Below, piece by piece: positions 8,641 through 16,585 of a DNA stretch of 64,000 nt. Origin of the DNA: a candidate division WOR-3 bacterium (lineage in GTDB: Bacteria > SDB-A). A program made the position numbers and the translations under genes. Numbering within the stretch: position 1 is the first letter of the stretch; each line of letters opens with the position of its first letter. The stretch spans positions 55,364 through 119,363 of the forward strand of contig JAFGSQ010000024.1 in NCBI GenBank assembly GCA_016934535.1. The letters run 5' to 3'. The notes beneath the pieces were generated by a model. The model worked only from the letters and a program-made list of their open reading frames with translations, was not told the DNA's origin and made no database searches.

Positions 8641-9810
8641 CTACTTCTGCATCGCTTTTTGAATACTGTTTAAAGCATTCTCCAAAATCCCGGCGGAACA
8701 CGCAAAGTTCAAACGCTTGAATTTTCCGCATCGCGAACTGAATTTTCTTCCCGGATCGAGAGCGACTTTTGCTTTGTTTATGAGCAGATCGTCGAGCTCC
8801 GATTCCGAAAAACCTGTCTTTTCGAAATCTATCCACGCCAGATAAGTTGCCTCCGGGGAATAGACAAAAGCATTATCCATTTTTGTGTTGACGAAATCCA
8901 CGACCTTTTCTCTGTTTGCCGAAAGGTACTTTCTGGCGTAATTGTACCAGCCGTCCGATCGTGAATAAGCCGCTTCAAATGCGGTCGTTCCGAAAATGCT
9001 CGAGATGTTGAGACCCAAAGTATAAATCTGTTTTGCCAATCTTTCTCTGAAATCCGGATTTTCAGTAATCGCGGCGGATTCCTGAAGACCAGCGATGTTG
9101 AAAGTCTTTGCCGGTGAAATAAGAGTCACAGAATTCATCGAGTGTTCCTGCGACAATGAAGCCAGCGGAATGTGCCGGAAACCTTCGTAAACGAGATCAC
9201 AATGTATTTCGTCTGATAATATTATGACGCCGTATTTCCGGCACATTTTCGACATTTCCCGAAGTTCGTTTTCCGTCCAGACCCTTCCGACAGGATTGTG
9301 GGGGCTGCAAAGAATGAATATCTTCGCTCCCTCCCTGCATAATCTTTCAAAACCTATAAAATCGGGCGTGTATCTGCCGTCTTCTCCCCTCTCAAGATCG
9401 TTTGTCAGCAGTTTTCTTCCGTTTAGTTCTACGACTTCGTAGAACGGATGGTAAACGGGAGGCTGAATAATCACTCCGTCTCCCGGTTCAGAAAATTCTC
9501 TTATGCAAAGACTCAACGTGGTTATCAGAGAAGGACTGCGCAGGCACCATCCGGGATCGGGCGCCCAGTTGTGCCTTCTTTCAAGCCAGTTGCAAAGAGA
9601 TATAAAATGACTTTCAGATCTTAATGTGTATCCGTAAACAGGATGTTTAGCTCTTTCGGTCAAGGATTTAGCAATTTCGTCACAGCACGGCAGATCCATG
9701 TCGGCTACCCAGAGAGGCAAAAGCCCCGGTTTTCCGAACAGCTTTTCGGCGTAATCCCACTTGTATGAGCCCGTGTTGCTTCTTTCAACAGGTTCGTCGA
9801 AATTGATCAT
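8641..9810 (-). CDS. PatB/MalY-type PLP-dependent aminotransferase / C-S lyase
   Basis: Class I/II fold-type I PLP enzyme of 389 residues, the standard PatB/MalY length. The N-terminal LPLWVADMD block, the CSPHNPVGR motif, SDEIHCDL and the Schiff-base lysine in SPAKTFNIAGLQ are diagnostic of the MalY/PatB subfamily, whose members cleave cystathionine or cysteine (beta-lyase). It could release homocysteine and so feed the MetH operon at 38-44 kb, but that link is inference. Its ATG overlaps the sppA stop (ATGA). Confidence 0.9.
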   Translation of the reverse strand: MINFDEPVERSNTGSYKWDYAEKLFGKPGLLPLWVADMDLPCCDEIAKSLTERAKHPVYGYTLRSESHFISLCNWLERRHNWAPDPGWCLRSPSLITTLSLCIREFSEPGDGVIIQPPVYHPFYEVVELNGRKLLTNDLERGEDGRYTPDFIGFERLCREGAKIFILCSPHNPVGRVWTENELREMSKMCRKYGVIILSDEIHCDLVYEGFRHIPLASLSQEHSMNSVTLISPAKTFNIAGLQESAAITENPDFRERLAKQIYTLGLNISSIFGTTAFEAAYSRSDGWYNYARKYLSANREKVVDFVNTKMDNAFVYSPEATYLAWIDFEKTGFSESELDDLLINKAKVALDPGRKFSSRCGKFKRLNFACSAGILENALNSIQKAMQK

Positions 9811-12131
9811 CTGATCTCTATTCCGTCCAGGTATTCGTCGTAATACATAATTGTATTTCCGTTTCCGTTTATGTTTCCGAGGTCGATTCTGAAAATGGAT
9901 AAAGCGCCGCCCAGATCCATTATGCCGAACGACCCTTGACCAGGATTGATAACCACTTCTGTTTCGAGCCAGTCGTCCTTACCGACAGATTTTGCGGCGT
10001 ATATCATGGCTTCGTCAATCCCTCCTATCTCGTCAGCTAGTCCTATATCCACGGCGTCTTGTCCCGACCATACCCTCCCCCTGGCAATGACGTTCAGTGA
10101 ATCAAAAGACAGCTCTCTCTCGGCGGCGACTTTGAGAACGAAATTTTCGTAAAAATCTCTGACCTCTTCCTTGTGTAACATCTTTTGCTCTTCGGTCATC
10201 GGAACTAATCCCGACCACATGAAGGCGTTTTCCGACGTGGAAACAGTGTCAAAAGTGACGCCTATGTTTTCCAGCATTCCTCCGAACGATACTTTGAGGC
10301 TTACTACGCCAATTGATCCGGTCAGTGTTCCGGCATCGCAGAATATCCTGTCGGCTCCGCAGGATATATAATATCCTCCGCTGCCGGCGACACCTCCCAT
10401 GGAAATTATGAACGGTTTTTCCCGAGCGCACAAATAAACTTCTCTCCAAATCAGATCGGAAGCGAGAGCGTCTCCTCCGGGTGAATTCACTCTCATAACA
10501 ACCGCTTTAATATCATCGTTCAATCTTGCCGATCTGATGATTCTGACAAGGGTTTCCGATCCGAGAACTTTCCCTCCTATAACAGGCAGCGGATTCACGC
10601 CGCTTTCACCCGTATTGATGGCTCCGTCAGCGATTATCAAAGCTATTCTCGGTTTGTATTCCCAACTTTCTTCTCTGTATTGAATACCCGCAAGACATAC
10701 AGCGTCGACGAATCTCCCTCCGAAATCATCTTTCAACATTTCGGTAAATTCGTCTTCGTATAAAAGACCGTCTACAAGACCAGCCTCCAAAGCCTTTCTC
10801 GCGCTGAACGATCCCCTTTCAACAATAGAAAGAACTGAATCAGAAATAATGTTCCTTGATGTCACGATTGCTGTTTCGTACAGCCCCCAATTGTCGTTGA
10901 TGATTTCAGTGTACTGTTCCCTGCAGGCTTCTGACATCCTTTCGTTGACGAAGACTTCGCCTGCGGATTTGTATTCTCCTATGTATTCTACGTCGGCCGT
11001 CAAATGATATTTCTCGAAACCCCTCGCTAAAAACGGAAAAGCTATGCCTAATCCGTTTATCTGTATGTAGCCTTCCGGATATATGTATACCTGGTCCGCC
11101 GCACATGCCATGTAATAACTCAGATCGTCATAATACCTCGCGTAGGCAATAACCTTGGTCCCTTTCATTTTGTAAAGCTCAACCAAAGCTATTATCTCCT
11201 CTGTCTGGGCAATATCGAGCGTATAGCCGTCGAGTTTCATGACAATGCAGGAAGGCGGTTTTCCTTCGAGCCCTTTTCTGAGGGATTCAACCAGCGTCCA
11301 GAACCTCTCTTTTTTCGGCATGAAAAACAAAAAAGATACCGGGTCTTCCGGGTATTCTCTCCCCAGGTCAAGTCTTATATTTGGCGCCGGCAGAGGGAGA
11401 ATCGAGTACTGATTCCTCGAGTCGAGTCTGACGTATGAGAATCCGCCTGAAATCCTCTCATCCTCGTCCATTAATTGCGAAGTCCCCGCAGTGACGTTTC
11501 CGAAAGAAGTTTCAAAACCCAGCGAAAATGTTTCGTCGCGATCGTAAAAAGCGGACAATCTCAATCCCCTGACAGGCTCGACGAGAATTCCCGCTGAAAA
11601 CGGGATGCTGTCCGATTCGGTATCTTTTTCATAAATGCCTCCGGCCGCAAGGGTGAATCTTTCATTGCCTCCGAAAGGCCTTAGCGCCGCTCCGAACCTG
11701 TAAGAAGGATCATATTGATCTTCCGTGGAAAAGACGTCATTCACTGTCGCTCCCAGGGAAATCCATTTTTGCGGTCTCGACAGGAACCCAATGTCTATGT
11801 GGTTTTCTCCCTCGCTGTTCCGGAAAGTGGTTCCGGCCATGAGTCTGTAACGGCTCAATATTCCGGTTCCGTATGAGACATGGTATTCTCTGCCGACGTC
11901 ACCCCAGCAGCCGCCACCTGAAAGGCTTCCGGCTCTCAGATAGAAATCACCGTAATTCTTGACTGCAGAATCTGTGTTCGCGACGTCGAACCTGAAAGTC
12001 GCCCCTTTTTGGGCGGCGAGTCCGGCAGGATTAACAAGACCTGCGTCGGGACCGTCCGGAACAGCTGTGAAAGGCAGATAAAAATTCTCCCCGAACAACG
12101 ATGCCACAATCATAATAAACGTCAAAAGCAT
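9807..12131 (-). CDS. sppA: Signal peptide peptidase SppA (S49) with N-terminal beta-rich domain
   Basis: Serine/lysine protease that degrades cleaved signal peptides and membrane proteins in the cell envelope. Residues about 265-760 form the tandem ClpP-like S49 repeats of long-type SppA, with candidate general base K388 (GEYKSAGE) and nucleophile S584 (VAGSGG). Residues 15-260 precede the protease and look like an outer-membrane beta-barrel: alternating Gly/aromatic strands and a VNPAGLA motif seen in PorV/FadL-like proteins. At 774 residues it is about 150 longer than the E. coli enzyme. AAGGAG precedes the ATG by 7 bases. Confidence 0.88.
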   Translation of the reverse strand: MLLTFIMIVASLFGENFYLPFTAVPDGPDAGLVNPAGLAAQKGATFRFDVANTDSAVKNYGDFYLRAGSLSGGGCWGDVGREYHVSYGTGILSRYRLMAGTTFRNSEGENHIDIGFLSRPQKWISLGATVNDVFSTEDQYDPSYRFGAALRPFGGNERFTLAAGGIYEKDTESDSIPFSAGILVEPVRGLRLSAFYDRDETFSLGFETSFGNVTAGTSQLMDEDERISGGFSYVRLDSRNQYSILPLPAPNIRLDLGREYPEDPVSFLFFMPKKERFWTLVESLRKGLEGKPPSCIVMKLDGYTLDIAQTEEIIALVELYKMKGTKVIAYARYYDDLSYYMACAADQVYIYPEGYIQINGLGIAFPFLARGFEKYHLTADVEYIGEYKSAGEVFVNERMSEACREQYTEIINDNWGLYETAIVTSRNIISDSVLSIVERGSFSARKALEAGLVDGLLYEDEFTEMLKDDFGGRFVDAVCLAGIQYREESWEYKPRIALIIADGAINTGESGVNPLPVIGGKVLGSETLVRIIRSARLNDDIKAVVMRVNSPGGDALASDLIWREVYLCAREKPFIISMGGVAGSGGYYISCGADRIFCDAGTLTGSIGVVSLKVSFGGMLENIGVTFDTVSTSENAFMWSGLVPMTEEQKMLHKEEVRDFYENFVLKVAAERELSFDSLNVIARGRVWSGQDAVDIGLADEIGGIDEAMIYAAKSVGKDDWLETEVVINPGQGSFGIMDLGGALSIFRIDLGNINGNGNTIMYYDEYLDGIEIR

Positions 12132-12140
12132 TTTTTCTCC

Positions 12141-12599
12141 TTAATCATTGGTTTGTTTCTGCGGCGCCGATCTGTTTTCTCCGATCTCAGAAATATCGAG
12201 ACGACCCCAGTGCTTTTCGTGCAGTTTCTTCGCTTCATCCATTTCATATTCTGAATTGCCGTAAAGGTATATGTGTGAGCAGATTTTTTCGCTGATTTTT
12301 TCAATTCTGATGTTGAATTTTTCGAAAATTTCTTTCCGTAAATAAAGGGTGCTGAGCGACCTGAAAAGACCGGTGAATATCTCATCCCCGGAAATAACAA
12401 GCCTATCACCTCTTTTAAGATTGAAATGAATCTTATCGACGGCTTTGAGTACCGACTTGACGAAATTTTTCACATCTTTGAATTTCTCCTGCGCGATTGT
12501 CTTGTCTGCTTCGAGGTTTTTTAGGATTTCTATGAGAAGAGCGAGCTCATCTCCTGAAAATTCAATGTCCTTCTCGTTCAACGTGACCTTTATTGGCAT
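12141..12599 (-). CDS. Hypothetical cytoplasmic protein
   Basis: A 152-residue charged protein with no signal peptide or membrane segment. The N-terminal 60 residues predict a short strand pair then helices with many Lys/Glu; the tail is polar. It lies 10 bases upstream of sppA and 44 bases downstream of the FG-GAP gene, so it is probably co-transcribed. Its start has a moderate AAAGGA site 10 bases upstream. I do not recognise the family. Confidence 0.7.
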   Translation of the reverse strand: MPIKVTLNEKDIEFSGDELALLIEILKNLEADKTIAQEKFKDVKNFVKSVLKAVDKIHFNLKRGDRLVISGDEIFTGLFRSLSTLYLRKEIFEKFNIRIEKISEKICSHIYLYGNSEYEMDEAKKLHEKHWGRLDISEIGENRSAPQKQTND

Positions 12600-12643
12600 T
12601 TTTGGATTTTCCTTTCACTGTTGACTCTGTGTACCATTCAACT

Positions 12644-14344
12644 TCAGTTTATTTTTATCATTTTTGACGTCGCATAAAAAGTCCCGGCTTCGAATCTGTA
12701 AAAGTAAAGACCGGGGGCAAGTTTCCATCCGTCGTACACAACTGTATGCCTGCCAGGGGACATATTTTCCCGCGAAATCACTTCGTCCACTTTCTGGCCC
12801 GTTGCATTGAAAATCTCTATACTGACCAAAGACTCCTGCGGCAAATCGAAGGAAAAAGATGTGAAGGAGCAAAAAGGATCCGGATAATTCCGGAAGACTT
12901 TGAATTGAGAGAAAGGAACAGGAACCGGGTTTTCTACTTGAGTTGGTCCTTCGCCGGTCGAAAAGCAGAAAACCTGTCCGTTGTCGAGGCCGACGAGTAT
13001 TTCGTCGCCCGGTATTCCGTCTATGGAACCCATGTTTTCTACAGTGTAAATCCTGCTTGGAAGATCATCGTAATATATCAGTGAATCCCCTGCTCCGGAG
13101 TAAATGTAGATCCTTCCCGACTGGTCGCCTGCAAGAGCTTCGTGGATTCCGTCGCCGTCTATGTCGGATATAGCAACGACTCCGTAACTCCTGTAATCCT
13201 GAGTCGGCATGAACCAGACAGTCGAACCGTCCTTGCCTTCGAGGCAGAATATTCCGGAAGCTGAAGAAAAATTCGCGACGAGTATGTCGTCATAGCCGTT
13301 TTGATTGACGTCAGGTATCATTTCGATCTGGATCACTCCTGCCGTTCCGGCTCCAATTGACTGGTGCCACACCAGCGCTCCCGTTTCGCCGTCTATCCTG
13401 TAAATGTCGCTCCAGTAATTCGCTACGATCACGTCAGGTGTGCTGTCGGGAATACCGAGTTCGAGCAGTTCTTTGGCGCCGGATGCAGTTTGATTGAATT
13501 CCCACAAAAATGAACCGTCCGCGCCGTTGAGAGCTCTTACAAATTTTGTCGAACCATCACCTCCAAATCCGGCTACAACTTCAGGCAAGCTGTCTCCGTT
13601 CACATCATCTATGGATATTACCGAATATCCCGAAGACAATCCCGCTATGTTAATGTAATGGCGCCACAAACTGTCACCCGTGCTGCCATTAAAAAGGAAG
13701 ACAGATTTATATCCGTTGCCGTCCTGATTAGAGCTCGCCACTGCGGCCACGTCCGTAATTCCGTCGCCGTTAAAATCCCTCCTCGCGTCGACGGCGCCGA
13801 ATCCTCCCAGGTAAGGATTGTAATCGTCGCCGAACGACCAAATAACACTGCCGTCGTCGCCCGATAAGGCGTAGACGTGTTCGTTGCCGCCGTCCGTGCA
13901 TATTACGACATCACAGATGCCGTCGCTGTTGAGGTCTCCCGTCATCCGGACGGCTTTTTGAGCCGAGAACATTCCGTTCAGGCTGATGGATCCGGTGTTG
14001 TTGTCGTCAACTCCGGTGTTAAAAGACCACAATGTGTCTGCGTAACCTGAGCTTGCGCCGTTTAGGCAAATGGTCCAGTAATTCTCCGTGCAGGCTATTA
14101 CGTCAGAAACCCCGTCCCCGTTTACGTCGTCTATCCTTTTCAATCCTTCGACCTTTTTGTCGTTATAACTCGTGTATGGATTGTCTGGTATTAGAAACTG
14201 CCAGAACATGTAGCCCAGTAAGTAATTTTCTGACAGACATTCTCCGTCAAAGGCTAAACCGTAAGGATAGTCGGGGGCCGGGATTGTTTTAACAACTCCT
14301 CTGCCGCCGTTTAATGATAAAAGTACTAAAAACGCCAGTAACAT
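12644..14344 (-). CDS. Secreted FG-GAP/VCBS-like beta-propeller protein with C-terminal sorting-like domain
   Basis: Signal peptide (about 1-17), then repeated blade motifs such as DVNGDGVSDV, DLNSDGICDV, DFNGDGITDV, DVNQNGYDDI and DIDGDGIHEA. These are calcium-binding FG-GAP/integrin-alpha-like repeats forming a propeller over residues 40-470. The last 85 residues (from VPVPFSQFKVFRNYPDPF) match the FlgD-Ig/type IX sorting-like module that ends ...GLYFYRFEAG...KMIKIN. It is likely surface-exposed or released. It opens the minus-strand run that includes sppA. AAGGAGG precedes the ATG. Confidence 0.85.
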   Translation of the reverse strand: MLLAFLVLLSLNGGRGVVKTIPAPDYPYGLAFDGECLSENYLLGYMFWQFLIPDNPYTSYNDKKVEGLKRIDDVNGDGVSDVIACTENYWTICLNGASSGYADTLWSFNTGVDDNNTGSISLNGMFSAQKAVRMTGDLNSDGICDVVICTDGGNEHVYALSGDDGSVIWSFGDDYNPYLGGFGAVDARRDFNGDGITDVAAVASSNQDGNGYKSVFLFNGSTGDSLWRHYINIAGLSSGYSVISIDDVNGDSLPEVVAGFGGDGSTKFVRALNGADGSFLWEFNQTASGAKELLELGIPDSTPDVIVANYWSDIYRIDGETGALVWHQSIGAGTAGVIQIEMIPDVNQNGYDDILVANFSSASGIFCLEGKDGSTVWFMPTQDYRSYGVVAISDIDGDGIHEALAGDQSGRIYIYSGAGDSLIYYDDLPSRIYTVENMGSIDGIPGDEILVGLDNGQVFCFSTGEGPTQVENPVPVPFSQFKVFRNYPDPFCSFTSFSFDLPQESLVSIEIFNATGQKVDEVISRENMSPGRHTVVYDGWKLAPGLYFYRFEAGTFYATSKMIKIN

Positions 14345-14369
14345 GATTCCTCCTTGCGTTTATTTTGCA

Positions 14370-14375
14370 TATAAT
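14370..14375 (+). promoter_or_regulatory. Putative -10 element for the GT9 gene
   Basis: A perfect TATAAT lies in the 85-base divergent gap between the FG-GAP gene and the glycosyltransferase, 55 bases before the TTG start. A TG sits two bases upstream, close to an extended -10. No good -35 is visible. The AT-rich stretch could serve the opposite strand as well. Confidence 0.35.
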
Positions 14376-14429
14376 ATAAAACATTTTACATCATAAACAG
14401 CTCATTTCAAAATGCGGTAAAGGTAGAAA

Positions 14430-15347
14430 TTGAAAATTCTTGCGGTAAGGACCGATGGGCTCGGCGATCTCATACTTACTCTGCCGGCTTTCGAAGCGCT
14501 TAAAAAAGCGTTTCCATGCTCCAAAATCGACGCTCTCGTAAGAGACGATTTATGCGTGTTAACAGAAAATTTCCCTTTCCTGGATAAAACTGTTCCTCTT
14601 TCCTCAGCATTCGACAGATCTTTAAAAGAAACAAAATACGACTTTTCCGTCATGTTCCACTTTGACGCAAAAACAGCCTTTCGAATATTTAAAACATCAA
14701 AAAAAAGATACGGCAGATTTTCCAAGCCATTTTCTTTCATCATTTTGAACAAAGGGCTCAGGCAGAAACGATCGCACGCAGAAAAAAATGAAGTCCAGTA
14801 CAACATTGACCTGGTAAGACACGCCCTCGATTCCCCTTTCGACGAAGAACCGAAGCCGCGCGTTTATTTCAATTTGAAAGAGACGCCTCTCCCTTTTGAC
14901 GATTATGTTGTGATTTCGCCTCAGATGAAAGGCAGCGCCAGGAATTTCGACGATTCAGTATATGAAAAAGCTGCCTTGATTCTGCGGGACATGGACGAAA
15001 ATGTCGTTTTGACAGGCTCTGAATCCTGCGGGACATCCGATAATCTTAAAAAAATTCTAGGAAAAAAATGCTGCGATCTGACCGGAAAAACATGCCTGCG
15101 CGAGCTCGGATATGTCCTTGCAAAATCAAAACTCGTCATTGCCCCGAGCACAGGCACATTGCATCTTGCAAACAGTCTCGGAAAAAATGTTTTTTCTGTC
15201 TACCCAAGCTTCGGTTCCACCTCTTTCAAGAGATGGCACCCGTGGAAATACAACGGGATAATTCTGACGTGCGATAAAAATAATTGTCCCACGCTTACGG
15301 TTCCGGAAAAAACACTGACGGAATCTCTGAAAAGGCTGTTAGAATAA
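14430..15347 (+). CDS. Glycosyltransferase family 9 (heptosyltransferase-like)
   Basis: ADP-heptose:LPS heptosyltransferase-like protein of 305 residues, expected to build the LPS inner core at the cytoplasmic face. The N-terminus KILAVRTDGLGDLILTLPA is the GT9 hallmark (catalytic Asp in DGLGD). The C-terminal half has a nucleotide-sugar-binding Rossmann with the APSTGTLHLANSLG block. The start is TTG preceded by AAAGGTAG; an ATG slightly upstream stops at once. It stands alone between divergent and convergent genes. The sugar specificity cannot be read from sequence. Confidence 0.88.
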   Translation: MKILAVRTDGLGDLILTLPAFEALKKAFPCSKIDALVRDDLCVLTENFPFLDKTVPLSSAFDRSLKETKYDFSVMFHFDAKTAFRIFKTSKKRYGRFSKPFSFIILNKGLRQKRSHAEKNEVQYNIDLVRHALDSPFDEEPKPRVYFNLKETPLPFDDYVVISPQMKGSARNFDDSVYEKAALILRDMDENVVLTGSESCGTSDNLKKILGKKCCDLTGKTCLRELGYVLAKSKLVIAPSTGTLHLANSLGKNVFSVYPSFGSTSFKRWHPWKYNGIILTCDKNNCPTLTVPEKTLTESLKRLLE

Positions 15348-15373
15348 AAAACGGCCGCCTCAAACAGGCGGCC
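15346..15373 (-). terminator. Intrinsic terminator between convergent genes
   Basis: Perfect 8-bp stem GGCCGCCT/AGGCGGCC with a 5-base loop at 15353-15373. On the minus strand it is followed by a run of Us from the plus-strand A tract just left of it, so it ends transcription of the pseudopilin-like gene. On the plus strand the same stem, followed by a weaker T-rich tract, may also stop the GT9 transcript. Confidence 0.85.
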
Positions 15374-15399
15374 ATTTCATTTCACGCCAGATTATTATT

Positions 15400-16452
15400 T
15401 TAATCTGTCTGCCAGAGTATCAAAATGTGCTTATGTTTTCCGGGATCTTCCCAAACCACCGGTTTGCCGTCTGCCCCGAAAGAAATCATGCAATATCTCG
15501 GAGGCAGGATGAAAACAGCCACATCGCCAGGATTTGACGTTCTGTTAGCGATCCAAGAAGTGTCGCTGTCGTCATCTTTATCAATGAAAGAAGGCTTGAA
15601 ACTGTTCTCAGGGTATTCGTAATATGTATATTGCAAGTAGGGCTTCTCTACGTCAGCGCTGTCTCTCTGCGTCGGTCTTCTTTGTCCTCTGCGCGTCTCG
15701 AGTTCGGGTGGATTGGGCCATACATACTTTAACAATATTGTCCCGGTTATGTCGAAATTGCCCGGAATCTCAGGTTGATTTGACAGCACATAACTGGCCA
15801 CAGTGTAATTGTAAAGCCATCCGGAGAACTGGTCTTCGGCTTCGGGAGGAATTGTGTCCATGTGAACGATCTTTTTGTCCGGGGTCATGGAAAACAGAAG
15901 AGAGGGGGTTTTGTCTCCGCTTTCCCAGGCGTCGTACCTTACTCTTCCTGAGGAAGGGTCAATTGAAACGACTGTAGAATCGTCGAGAAATCTGGGAACA
16001 TTTGTTTCCAAACCCGCTCTTTCCCACATTGAAATTATTTCCTGAGGTGTTTCAATCACCCACATTCCTCCATCTGCCGTGTCCCACACAACAGGCAGAG
16101 GCAGTCTCTTTTCCACGCCGGAAGATTCCGCTTTATAAAGCATGATTTCGGAGGTTCCCTGATGGAAAGGATTCTGAATTCCACCGTTTATGTATTGGCT
16201 GAAATCATCGACGGATTCAGGCAGTTCGGAAGTATATATCCAGCTTTTTTTCTCTTCGTCCCAAAACGAAACTGATTTAGCATACATGAAATGTTCGACA
16301 GCCTTCCTAACTGTGTACAGATTCGTTCTCGACTCACGGAATTTCATTTCCGCCCGGAGAGCTTTTTGCTGGGGAAATACGAGGACTAAAACGAGCATCA
16401 CACCTAAAATTACGATGGCTAAATCAAGCAGCAACTTATAAGCTTTTCCCAT
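15400..16452 (-). CDS. Membrane-anchored, pseudopilin-like protein of unknown function
   Basis: With the ATG at 16452 (GGAGGG four bases upstream) the protein has 350 residues. A longer frame to 16491 has no better site. It has one N-terminal transmembrane helix (about 6-26) followed by a long charged helix with Arg/Lys, the layout of type II/IV pseudopilins, but the prepilin peptidase motif (G-F-T-L-I-E) is missing. The rest is a soluble, Trp/Pro-rich periplasmic domain with no family I recognise. It follows the SBP-TonB gene on the same strand after 133 bases. Confidence 0.6.
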   Translation of the reverse strand: MGKAYKLLLDLAIVILGVMLVLVLVFPQQKALRAEMKFRESRTNLYTVRKAVEHFMYAKSVSFWDEEKKSWIYTSELPESVDDFSQYINGGIQNPFHQGTSEIMLYKAESSGVEKRLPLPVVWDTADGGMWVIETPQEIISMWERAGLETNVPRFLDDSTVVSIDPSSGRVRYDAWESGDKTPSLLFSMTPDKKIVHMDTIPPEAEDQFSGWLYNYTVASYVLSNQPEIPGNFDITGTILLKYVWPNPPELETRRGQRRPTQRDSADVEKPYLQYTYYEYPENSFKPSFIDKDDDSDTSWIANRTSNPGDVAVFILPPRYCMISFGADGKPVVWEDPGKHKHILILWQTD

Positions 16453-16585
16453 TTTCCCTCCATTTCTCAGACCAAAACCAAGAGTTTGCACTAAGCGAAC
16501 TGATATTTTTTAGCAGTTTTTACTGATTCAAAGAAAAGTATAGCTCATTTATTCCCGAAAATCCATACAGCCCACCCCATATCTG

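Noticed and set aside
8621-8836. Small minus-strand frame overlapping the PatB gene end
   Set aside because: Arg/Lys-rich, no domain, and covered by the aminotransferase frame.
12122-12409. Minus-strand frame inside the unknown gene at 12141-12599
   Set aside because: It overlaps a better supported gene in another frame, lacks a ribosome-binding site and shows no domain.
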